Source: Dehalococcoidia bacterium
GTDB lineage: Bacteria; Chloroflexota; Dehalococcoidia; Tepidiformales; Tepidiformaceae
Direction: 5' to 3'
Assembly: GCA_023228745.1 (NCBI GenBank)
Contig: JALOAP010000099.1
Span: 1-9,114 of the forward strand
DNA length: 9,114 nt
Shown: one piece after another, positions 1 to 5,610 of the stretch
Position numbering within the stretch: position 1 is the first letter of the stretch
Layout: the number at the start of each line of letters is the position of its first letter
Position numbers and translations under genes: made by a program
Notes under the pieces: model-generated
Seen by the model: only the letters and a program-made list of their open reading frames with translations
Databases searched by the model: none
What the model was told of the DNA's origin: nothing

Positions 1-750
1 CCTGAATCGCTGAAAGACGCCGAGCTCCAGGAACAGCTCATCGCTCTCGCGCCCGATGTCACCATCGTCGCGGCCTACGGCAAGATCCTTCCCCGCGCAG
101 TGCTCGCCATCCCGAAGCGCGGCAACGTCAACGTCCATGCCTCGTTGCTTCCACGCTGGCGCGGTGCATCCCCCATCGCCGCCGCGATTCTCGCCGGCGA
201 TGCCGAAACGGGCGTCAGCATCATGGAGATGGTCCCCAGGATGGACGCGGGCCCCGTAATTACACGTGTGGCCATCCCGATCCCGCCCGATGCGACCACT
301 GGCAGCCTCGAACCGGAACTCGCCGAGCTCGGCGCGAAGACGCTCGTGGACGCTCTCCCACGCTGGCTCTCCGGCGAATTGCGAGCCGTTGAACAGGACG
401 AGTCGCAGGCCACCTACTGTGGCCTTGTCCGCAAAGAGGATGGTCACCTTCGCGCCGGCATGACCGCCACCGAGGCAGAGCGCATGGTCCGGGCGTTCGA
501 CCCCTGGCCCGGCGCCTACGTGGAATATCGCGGCGCCCGGCTGGCGATCTGGAAGGCGCACGTCGAACCGGCGCCCGGGGACCATGTTCCTGGTGCTACG
601 CTTGTTGTAGGGCGCGCGCCGGCCGTCGCTTTCCGTGAAGGCGTGCTGGTGCTCGACGAAGTGCAGCGCGTGGGTGCAAAGCGGATCGCCGGCGCCCAGT
701 TCCTCAACGGCGAGCGTGGCGAGCTCCCTCCAACTGTAGGACTCCGATGA
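1..750 (+). CDS. fmt: Methionyl-tRNA formyltransferase, 3' part
   Basis: Transfers a formyl group from 10-formyl-tetrahydrofolate to Met-tRNA(fMet) in the cytoplasm, making the initiator tRNA. The frame is open from base 1, so the gene starts outside the window; 249 codons are visible. By comparison with the roughly 315-residue E. coli enzyme, about 70 N-terminal residues are missing. The formyltransferase core shows AYGKILP, then NVHASLLPRWRGASPI, with Asn44 and His46 of the visible part (bases 130-138) matching catalytic Asn108 and His110 of E. coli Fmt. Asp82 in PRMDAGP matches Asp146, at the same 36-residue spacing from the His. The C-terminal tRNA-binding domain follows, with RAFDPWPGAYVEY at about residue 169 and a typical end. 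The stop overlaps the rlmN start as ATGA, so the two are probably translationally coupled. A GTG at base 100 is internal, not a start. Confidence 0.96.
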   Translation, partial: PESLKDAELQEQLIALAPDVTIVAAYGKILPRAVLAIPKRGNVNVHASLLPRWRGASPIAAAILAGDAETGVSIMEMVPRMDAGPVITRVAIPIPPDATTGSLEPELAELGAKTLVDALPRWLSGELRAVEQDESQATYCGLVRKEDGHLRAGMTATEAERMVRAFDPWPGAYVEYRGARLAIWKAHVEPAPGDHVPGATLVVGRAPAVAFREGVLVLDEVQRVGAKRIAGAQFLNGERGELPPTVGLR

Positions 751-1901
751 CCGACCTCTACCGAATGCTTCCCGGCGAGCTCGATGCACTCATGCTCGAA
801 CTTGGTCAGCCCCGTTATCGCGCCGACCAGGTGCTGCGCGCCCTCTACCATGACTTCCCTGCGGGGGTTGACGACCTCCGCCAGCTACCGGCCGCATTGC
901 GTCAGCGCCTCAGCGACGAAGGTTACGTGCTCGGTGCAGCCGACGAAGTACGCCGCGTCGCCTCCGAAGACGGCGAGACGACGAAACTGCTGCTTCGCAT
1001 GGCCGACGGTACGCTGATCGAAACCGTCTTGATGCAGTACCCGGAGAAGGGTTCTGGGAAGCATCCGCGCTCTACGGTCTGTGTGTCCACACAGGCCGGC
1101 TGCGCCATGGGCTGTGTCTTCTGCGCCACCGGCCAGATGGGCTTCGAGCGCAACCTTCGGGGCGAGGAAATTGTGGCGCAGGTGCTCCACATGGCCCGCC
1201 TCCTCGCGGAACGCGACCAGCACGTTACCAACGTGGTCTTCATGGGCATGGGCGAACCGCTCGCCAACTACCCGGAGACCATCCGCGCAATCCGCCTGCT
1301 CACCGACCCGCGCGCGTTCGCGCTTTCGCAACGCGCCATCACGGTCTCTACCGTTGGCGTCCTCCGCGGCATCCAGCGTCTCGCCGATGAGGGGCTCCAG
1401 GTCGGTCTCGCCATCTCGCTCCACGCGCCAACCGAAACGCTGCGACAGGAGCTCGTGCCCACCGCGGGACCGCATTCCGTTGCCGACCTTGTCTCCGCGG
1501 CTCGTCGCTTCTTCCGGAGGACGGGCCGGCGTGTCACGTTCGAATACGCTCTCATCGCCGGGAAGAATGACAGCCCCGAACTCGCGCGTGAACTCGGCGC
1601 ACTGCTTCGGGGGATGAACACGCATGTGAACCTTATCCCAGTGAATCCCACGGCGGGCGGCTTCGAACGGCCCGCGCGCCGGCGCGTCCTCGAATTCGAA
1701 CGCATTCTCCGGGAAGCGGGCGTGAACACCACGGTACGGGTCGAAAAGGGTTCGGAGATCTCTGCCGCCTGTGGTCAGCTTCGCACGGACGAACAGGAGC
1801 GCCAGGTCATCGGCCTCGAGGAAATCAGCGGCGCGCCCGTCCCGCCAGTGCGCGGCCGCCGCCAATCAGGGCTCGCCCCAGCGCCATCCCCAGGCCGATA
1901 G
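747..1901 (+). CDS. rlmN: Dual-specificity RNA methyltransferase RlmN (radical SAM)
   Basis: Methylates C2 of adenosine 2503 in 23S rRNA and A37 of some tRNAs, using two SAM molecules and a 4Fe-4S cluster. The protein has 384 residues, the same as E. coli RlmN. The radical-SAM cluster motif is Cys119-x3-Cys123-x2-Cys126 (GCAMGCVFC). The SAM motif MGMGEPLANY follows. The methyl-carrying Cys342 lies in SAACGQL near the C-terminus, and the partner cysteine is Cys112 in STVCVST. The N-terminal 100 residues have the accessory RNA-binding helices (LPRYRADQV-like). The ATG overlaps the fmt stop (ATGA), and an AGGA site ends five bases before it. The last 25 codons, after the conserved core, overlap the 3' end of the convergent minus-strand gene. 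That Arg/Pro-rich tail (ending APSPGR) is probably unconserved. Confidence 0.97.
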   Translation: MTDLYRMLPGELDALMLELGQPRYRADQVLRALYHDFPAGVDDLRQLPAALRQRLSDEGYVLGAADEVRRVASEDGETTKLLLRMADGTLIETVLMQYPEKGSGKHPRSTVCVSTQAGCAMGCVFCATGQMGFERNLRGEEIVAQVLHMARLLAERDQHVTNVVFMGMGEPLANYPETIRAIRLLTDPRAFALSQRAITVSTVGVLRGIQRLADEGLQVGLAISLHAPTETLRQELVPTAGPHSVADLVSAARRFFRRTGRRVTFEYALIAGKNDSPELARELGALLRGMNTHVNLIPVNPTAGGFERPARRRVLEFERILREAGVNTTVRVEKGSEISAACGQLRTDEQERQVIGLEEISGAPVPPVRGRRQSGLAPAPSPGR

Positions 1902-2244
1902 CGAACGCCGTCCGCAGGTCGAACCACGTGTGCACGTCGCCACGCACCATCGGCGCGACGAGGATGCCCGTCCGCACTTCGTCACAGGCCACCGACTTCC
2001 CGACGACTGCACCGACGTTCGACTGCTTGATGGTCGCCGAGTTGACAGAGGCGAAGGCCACCGAACTCCGCTCGAAATCAGCAGTACGGGCACGCAGTCG
2101 CTGGACTGCCGCCTTCTCCAGCTGCGCAACGTCGGCGTCGACGTGGCGCACGGCGGACTTCTCCACGTTCACGTGCGTCGCGGTGATTTCTTCCAGCCGG
2201 TCGCCGGCTATCGATGACGTCGACGAACCGTTGCGTTGTCCCAT
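1825..2244 (-). CDS. 15-residue-repeat protein with C-terminal membrane anchor
   Basis: Unassigned protein of 139 residues. I chose the ATG at 2244 because GGAGG lies exactly six bases upstream; the frame stays open to 2487, but that extension would run antisense through queA. Residues 20-94 divide into five 15-residue units with a rough pattern of hydrophobic-x-Ala-x-x-(Val/Ala)-x-hydrophobic-Glu-(Lys/Arg)-(Ser/Ala)-x-Val-x-x. The first three units are the clearest (VNVEKSAVRH, AQLEKAAVQR, ADFERSSVAF), and the last two are more degenerate. Such regular hydrophobic spacing suggests a beta-helix or stacked-strand fold. Residues 111-129, rich in Gly, Ala and Leu, look like a single membrane helix followed by a basic end (GRARR), so the repeats would lie outside the cell if the basic end is cytoplasmic. 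I recall similar repeat-plus-anchor proteins from Chloroflexota, but no function. It converges on rlmN with a 77-base overlap and diverges from queA. Confidence 0.8.
   Translation of the reverse strand: MGQRNGSSTSSIAGDRLEEITATHVNVEKSAVRHVDADVAQLEKAAVQRLRARTADFERSSVAFASVNSATIKQSNVGAVVGKSVACDEVRTGILVAPMVRGDVHTWFDLRTAFAIGLGMALGRALIGGGRALAGRARR
1963..2187 (-). repeat. Five degenerate 45-bp units encoding 15-residue protein repeats
   Basis: Residues 20-34, 35-49, 50-64, 65-79 and 80-94 of the minus-strand protein align without gaps. Alanine (or Val/Gly) is at position 3 of each unit. A hydrophobic residue (Val27, Leu42, Phe57, Ile72) sits at position 8, with Glu/Lys then Lys/Arg/Gln following. 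Position 13 is Val in the first four units. The DNA copies have drifted too far to be an obvious nucleotide repeat, so the repeat is old and kept at protein level. Confidence 0.65.
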
Positions 2245-2250
2245 GGCGAA

Positions 2251-2255
2251 CCTCC
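2251..2255 (-). promoter_or_regulatory. Strong ribosome binding site (GGAGG)
   Basis: On the minus strand GGAGG is followed by six bases (TTCGCC) and the ATG at 2244. It is the best Shine-Dalgarno match in the window and decides the start of the repeat protein. Confidence 0.8.
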
Positions 2256-2265
2256 GCTGCCCGTC

Positions 2266-2294
2266 AACGTAGACCGCACTCCCAGAAGGCGCAA
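2266..2294 (-). promoter_or_regulatory. Candidate promoter of the repeat-protein gene
   Basis: On the minus strand TTGCGC (2294-2289) is separated by 17 bases from TACGTT (2271-2266), which keeps the key T, A and final T of a -10 box. It would give a leader of about 15 bases that includes the GGAGG. The hexamers are weak, so this is a suggestion only. Bases 2245-2305 also have to hold the queA promoter, which I could not identify. Confidence 0.35.
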
Positions 2295-2305
2295 TCCTCG
2301 ATCCC

Positions 2306-3325
2306 GTGCGCACGTCCGACTTCGACTTCGACCTCCCGGCCGAGCTGATCGCCCAACAGCCCGCCGAACCGCGGGACTCCGCACGACTGATGGTGCTTCG
2401 CCGTGCTGCTCGCTCGATCGAACACCACCACTTTCGTGACCTCCCGGAGCTCCTCAGCCGCGGCGACCTGTTGGTCGTCAACGACACCCGCGTGATGGCC
2501 GCGCGGCTCTACGGCCAGCGACCAGACACGGGCGGCAGTGTCGAGGCGTTGCTCGTGCGCCCGTTCAGCGACACCCGCTGGGAAGTGCTGTTCCGTCCGG
2601 GCCGCCAGGCGACCATCGGCCGCCGCCTCAGTTTCGAAACAGCCGCAGGTCCCCTTGGTGCTGTTGTCGAGTCGCGGAACGACGACACCGTCGCCCTCGA
2701 GTTCGACCATCCGTTCGACCCTGCGACCGTGGGCCAGGTGCCACTTCCTCCCTACATCCGGGACTATCACGGCGACGCCGAGCGCTACCAGACCATCTAC
2801 AGCCGCGACGCGCGCAGCGCCGCCGCGCCCACGGCCGGGCTCCACTTCACCCCCGCGCTTCTCGAACGCCTGAGCGCCTGCGGCATTCCCCGGACGGCGG
2901 TTACGCTCGAAGTAGGCCCCGGCACGTTCCGCCCGGTCTCTGTCGATGACCCGCGCGAACACGATCTCCACGCGGAACATGTCACTGTCCCGATCGCTGC
3001 CGCCGAGGCGGTGGCATCAGCGAAGCGCGAGGGCCGGCGGGTCGTTGCCGTCGGTACGACCGTCGTACGGACGCTCGAACACGTGAGGGCCGAACGCGGC
3101 GAAGTCACCGCTTACGAAGGCTGGACGAAGCTGAAGATCCTTCCCGGCGACACCGTCCGCGTCGTCGATGTCCTCGTCACGAACTTCCACCTCCCGAAGT
3201 CGACGCTCCTGATGCTCGTCTGCGCCTTTGCCGGGACGGACTTCGTCCTCCACGCCTATCGCGAAGCAGTGAAGGAAGGCTACCGCTTCTACAGCTTCGG
3301 AGACGCGATGCTCGTGCTCCCCTGA
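2306..3325 (+). CDS. queA: S-adenosylmethionine:tRNA ribosyltransferase-isomerase QueA
   Basis: Transfers and rearranges the ribosyl part of SAM onto preQ1 in the wobble position of tRNA (Asp, Asn, His, Tyr), giving epoxyqueuosine. The protein has 339 residues, close to the usual 340-356. The family signatures appear in order: MRTSDFDFDLPAELIAQ at the N-terminus, VVNDTRV (57-63), PLPPYI (146-151), AAPTAGLHFT (173-182), LEVGPGTFRPV (201-211), GTTVVRTLE (250-258), TNFHLPKSTLLMLV (292-305) and YRFYSFGDAML (326-336). The start is GTG at 2306, chosen because the very conserved MRTSDFDF begins there; I see no good ribosome binding site before it. The gene diverges from the repeat-protein gene, and its last 37 bases overlap the end of mutY. 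The stop codon sits in the loop of a GC-rich hairpin. No other queuosine gene is in the window. Confidence 0.97.
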   Translation: MRTSDFDFDLPAELIAQQPAEPRDSARLMVLRRAARSIEHHHFRDLPELLSRGDLLVVNDTRVMAARLYGQRPDTGGSVEALLVRPFSDTRWEVLFRPGRQATIGRRLSFETAAGPLGAVVESRNDDTVALEFDHPFDPATVGQVPLPPYIRDYHGDAERYQTIYSRDARSAAAPTAGLHFTPALLERLSACGIPRTAVTLEVGPGTFRPVSVDDPREHDLHAEHVTVPIAAAEAVASAKREGRRVVAVGTTVVRTLEHVRAERGEVTAYEGWTKLKILPGDTVRVVDVLVTNFHLPKSTLLMLVCAFAGTDFVLHAYREAVKEGYRFYSFGDAMLVLP

Positions 3326-4200
3326 CCGGGGAGCCGCCACATCCCGTCGCTTCCCTGCTCGATGAGGCCGTCCGCCTCGAGTGCGAACAGGTAGCGAGCG
3401 GTGTGCGGCCGGTGCTGCTCGGGGAGCATCTCTGTCAGCTCCTGCGCGCTCATCCTCGGCGCCACACGCAGCGCATCGACGATGCGACCGCGGGCAAACC
3501 GGCCCGTCTCTTCGAACCGCACCTGCCGCCGGCGGGTGGCGCTGTCAGCCGTGGGTGCACCGCTCCCCCGCCAGCAACAGGCATCGGCCAAAGGGCAGCG
3601 GGTGCACATCGGCGCCCTCGCCGTGCAGACCAGGGCGCCCAGGTCCATCAGCGCCAGGTTGTGGTCCCGCGCGCCGGCGGGCGGCAGGAGTGTCTCCGCA
3701 GCCTCCCGGAGCCGCGAAGGCTCGCAGTCCTTCGCGCGCTCCCGGCCCAACCGGACGCGCGCAAGCACGCGCTGGATGTTCGTGTCTGCCACGGATACAT
3801 GTGCGTCGCCCGCGAAGCACGCGACCGCGGCAGCCGTGTATGGCCCGATCCCCGGCAGCTCCAGCAACTGCGCCGGTTCGAGCGGCAGTTCGCCGCCGTG
3901 CTGCTCGGCGGTCGCCAGGGCCGCGCGCTGCAGGTAGAGCGCTCGCCGGTTGTACCCGAGCCCCGCCCACTCGCGGATGACATCGGCAGGTGTTGCTTGT
4001 GCGAGGGCGCGCAGCGTCGGCCATCGTTCGAGCCAACGCTCGTAGTACCGCCGCACGCGCTCCACCTGTGTCTGCTGCAACATCACCTCAGAGACGAGCA
4101 CGGCGTACGGGTCCCGCGTTCGCCGCCACGGAAGTTCGTGCCGTCCATGCGCGGAATACCAAGCCATCAGCAGTTCGCGAAGCCGTCCTGGCCACCACAC
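3289..4200 (-). CDS. mutY: A/G-specific adenine DNA glycosylase MutY, short form
   Basis: Removes adenine paired with 8-oxoguanine in base excision repair. Taken from GTG at 4200, the product has 303 residues. Catalytic Glu38 lies in SEVMLQQTQV. The helix-hairpin-helix is LPGIGPYTA (115-123), catalytic Asp139 is in VADTNIQRVL, and the iron-sulfur ligands are Cys192-x6-Cys199-x2-Cys202-x5-Cys208. The roughly 95-residue C-terminus (RFEETGRFARGRI, then helices ending in DGLIEQG...WRLPG) looks like a small winged-helix domain, not the NUDIX-like 8-oxoG reader of E. coli MutY; short actinobacterial MutY proteins are similar. The start is uncertain: GTG 4200 keeps the first helix (RLRELLMAWYSAHGR), while ATG 4167 would remove half of it. 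GTG 4236 is also in frame. The frame stays open to 4905, but that part is antisense to other genes. The 3' end overlaps queA by 37 bases. Confidence 0.93.
   Translation of the reverse strand: MWWPGRLRELLMAWYSAHGRHELPWRRTRDPYAVLVSEVMLQQTQVERVRRYYERWLERWPTLRALAQATPADVIREWAGLGYNRRALYLQRAALATAEQHGGELPLEPAQLLELPGIGPYTAAAVACFAGDAHVSVADTNIQRVLARVRLGRERAKDCEPSRLREAAETLLPPAGARDHNLALMDLGALVCTARAPMCTRCPLADACCWRGSGAPTADSATRRRQVRFEETGRFARGRIVDALRVAPRMSAQELTEMLPEQHRPHTARYLFALEADGLIEQGSDGMWRLPGQGSTSIASPKL
3316..3334. terminator. GC-rich hairpin enclosing the queA stop codon
   Basis: A perfect 7-bp inverted repeat, GCTCCCC (3316-3322) and GGGGAGC (3328-3334), flanks a five-base loop TGACC that begins with the queA stop codon. 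No T-tract follows on either strand, so it is not a classical intrinsic terminator, but it could slow polymerase or protect the queA mRNA end. The same bases code for LPGQGS near the MutY C-terminus, so the palindrome is also under coding constraint and could be chance. Confidence 0.4.
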
Positions 4201-4297
4201 CGCGCCAGTGTGCCCCGGGGGACGCCTCCACAACACTGTCCACCCGACCTGTGGATCCTGGTTGGCCCAGGCCGCGCGATGGTGGCAAGCTCGCTCC

Positions 4298-4414
4298 ATG
4301 CAACCGGAGGATCCGCTCGCTGGTCCGCGAGGCCTGGTTCTCGGCCTCCTCGGTGGCTTGCTTTCGTGGCTCGCCATAGGTGCGGCTGTCTTGCTCCTGC
4401 GCCGCACCCGGTAG
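4298..4414 (+). CDS. Putative 38-residue single-span membrane peptide
   Basis: Short ORF from ATG at 4298 to TAG at 4414. The product begins MQPEDPLAGPRG, continues with about 20 strongly hydrophobic residues (13-34, rich in Gly, Leu, Ala, with one Ser-Trp), and ends RRTR. This is the layout of a one-helix membrane peptide with a cytoplasmic basic end. Longer in-frame starts (4208) give a Cys/Trp-rich leader that looks non-coding. No clear ribosome binding site precedes the ATG, but CAAGCT lies six bases before it, the spacing seen at leaderless starts nearby. It fills the gap between mutY (divergent) and the flavoprotein gene, and a 7-bp hairpin begins on its stop codon. Function unknown; at this length it may be a chance ORF. 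Confidence 0.42.
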   Translation: MQPEDPLAGPRGLVLGLLGGLLSWLAIGAAVLLLRRTR

Positions 4415-4431
4415 GCAGCGTGCTCGCTGCC
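4414..4431. terminator. Hairpin directly after the small ORF stop
   Basis: GGCAGCG (4414-4420) and CGCTGCC (4425-4431) form a perfect 7-bp stem with a TGCT loop, starting on the last base of the TAG stop at 4412-4414. No T-tract follows. It lies where the -35 region of the downstream gene would be, so it could end the small-ORF transcript, act on the downstream promoter, or be neither. Confidence 0.4.
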
Positions 4432-4449
4432 CCTGAGCGCCCGCGCCAC

Positions 4450-4455
4450 TAGAAT
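4450..4455 (+). promoter_or_regulatory. -10 box (TAGAAT) for a leaderless transcript
   Basis: TAGAAT matches the TATAAT consensus in five of six positions and is followed by exactly six bases (CATCCT) and then the GTG start at 4462. RNA would therefore begin on the start codon. No ribosome binding site and no convincing -35 box are present, as expected for leaderless promoters described in actinobacteria and Deinococcus. Confidence 0.6.
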
Positions 4456-4461
4456 CATCCT

Positions 4462-5610
4462 GTGAGTCGTTTCGATGCAGTCGTTGTGGGCGCCGGCCCC
4501 GCCGGGAGCACCGCCGCCCGCGAACTCGCGGCCGCTGGCGCCCGCGTCCTGGTCGCAGACCGCGCGGAGTTCCCCCGGTACAAGGCCTGCGGCGGCGGCA
4601 TCCCGCTTCGAACTGAGCGCCTCCTCCCGTTCCCGATCGATTCCGTGGTGGAGGACTCCGTATCGCTCCTCCAGGTGACGCACCATCGGGGCTCGCGCTT
4701 TGTCCGCGATTCGGGGGCACCATTTGCTCACATGGTGATGCGGGACCGCTTCGATGCACTCCTGCTCGACCAGGCGCGGACCGCGGGCGCGGAGTTCCGG
4801 CCGAATACGCGGGTCACCGGCCTCGAGCAGAACGGCCGTGTGCGCGTGCTCGCGGACGGTTTCGCGGCCGAAGCCGACTACCTCATCTGCGCTGACGGTG
4901 CCCACTCGCCGGTCGGCAAAATGGCCGGCCTGGGCGAGGGCATCGCCGAGTGCGCCGCCTGGGAGGTCGAAGTCGCGGCCCCCGCCCCGAAGCTGCGTGC
5001 CTACCGTTCCACCGCGCTCATTGACCTCGGCTACGATCCCTGGGGGTACGCCTGGCTCTTCCCGAAAGCGTCCGTGCTATCGATTGGAGTCGTTGTCCCG
5101 CGCGAGCTGGGTGGGACGATGAAGGACTCGGTCCAGGCATTCATTGACCGTCTCGGGCTCGGCGGCGCCGATGTTGATATCGCACGCGGCCACAAGATTC
5201 GCTTGCGCCGTGGTGGCGAGCCTATCGCGGGTCAGCGCGCACTCCTCGCCGGTGACGCTGCTGGCCTCGCCGATGAGTTCACTGAAGAGGGCATCTTCTA
5301 CGCGATCGAATCGGGCCGTATCGCTGCCCGGAATGTGCTCCGCGCACTTGGGCAAGGCCGCGGCGTGGAGCGGTATCAGCGTGACATCGACCGCGAGGTC
5401 ATGCCCGAATTGCGTGCGGCCCGCCTCGTCGCGTTCATGTTCTACGGCATGCTTCGGCGCGCCCCACGACCATGGATGCTGGTCAGCGGGCACATCCCCT
5501 TCCTCTGGAACGCCTTCTTCGCGGTTCAGCGCGGCGAATCGACTTACGCCCGCGAGGCTGCGCGCGTGCCGCTGCTTCCCGGCCTGGCCGCCCGGATGCT
5601 GGCGGACTGA
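4462..5610 (+). CDS. Geranylgeranyl-reductase-family FAD-dependent oxidoreductase
   Basis: Flavoprotein of 382 residues, probably reducing isoprenoid double bonds (lipid, quinone side chain or similar); the substrate cannot be read from the sequence. The FAD-binding Rossmann motif is GAGPAG (10-15) after DAVVV. The family motif PRYKACGGG (38-46) contains the conserved Cys43. Next come MRDRFDALLLDQA (93-105), CADGAHSPVGK (143-153) and GYAWLFPK (195-202). The second FAD motif is LLAGDAAG (271-278). After it, where the family usually reads Pro-Leu-Thr-Gly-Glu-Gly-Ile, this protein reads EFTEEGI (282-288), losing the Pro and first Gly. The last 60 residues contain hydrophobic, aromatic stretches (AFMFYGML, IPFLWNAFF) that may sit on the membrane. 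The start is GTG at 4462, supported by the leaderless-type -10. The stop overlaps the next gene's start as TGATG. Confidence 0.88.
   Translation: MSRFDAVVVGAGPAGSTAARELAAAGARVLVADRAEFPRYKACGGGIPLRTERLLPFPIDSVVEDSVSLLQVTHHRGSRFVRDSGAPFAHMVMRDRFDALLLDQARTAGAEFRPNTRVTGLEQNGRVRVLADGFAAEADYLICADGAHSPVGKMAGLGEGIAECAAWEVEVAAPAPKLRAYRSTALIDLGYDPWGYAWLFPKASVLSIGVVVPRELGGTMKDSVQAFIDRLGLGGADVDIARGHKIRLRRGGEPIAGQRALLAGDAAGLADEFTEEGIFYAIESGRIAARNVLRALGQGRGVERYQRDIDREVMPELRAARLVAFMFYGMLRRAPRPWMLVSGHIPFLWNAFFAVQRGESTYAREAARVPLLPGLAARMLAD

Noticed and set aside
885..1865. Long minus-strand ORF (326 codons) inside rlmN
   Set aside because: It is antisense to a fully conserved rlmN, and its product shows no recognisable motif; this is usual in high-GC DNA.
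2290..2305. Leaderless -10 box directly before queA
   Set aside because: The bases before GTG 2306 (CAATCCTCGATCCC) do not give a TANNNT at the right distance, so queA was left out of the leaderless set.
2245..2487. Longer start of the repeat protein at 2487
   Set aside because: GGAGG six bases before ATG 2244 and the antisense position of the extension over queA favour the short form.
4201..4297. RNA gene or riboswitch between mutY and the small ORF
   Set aside because: I found no tRNA-like cloverleaf or known riboswitch core in these 97 bases.
3403..4452. Plus-strand ORF of 349 codons
   Set aside because: Shadow of mutY, whose catalytic and cluster residues are all on the minus strand.
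4201..4905. N-terminal extension of mutY (frame open to 4905)
   Set aside because: It would be antisense to the start of the flavoprotein gene, and its product (many Arg, Pro, His) resembles no known MutY N-terminus.
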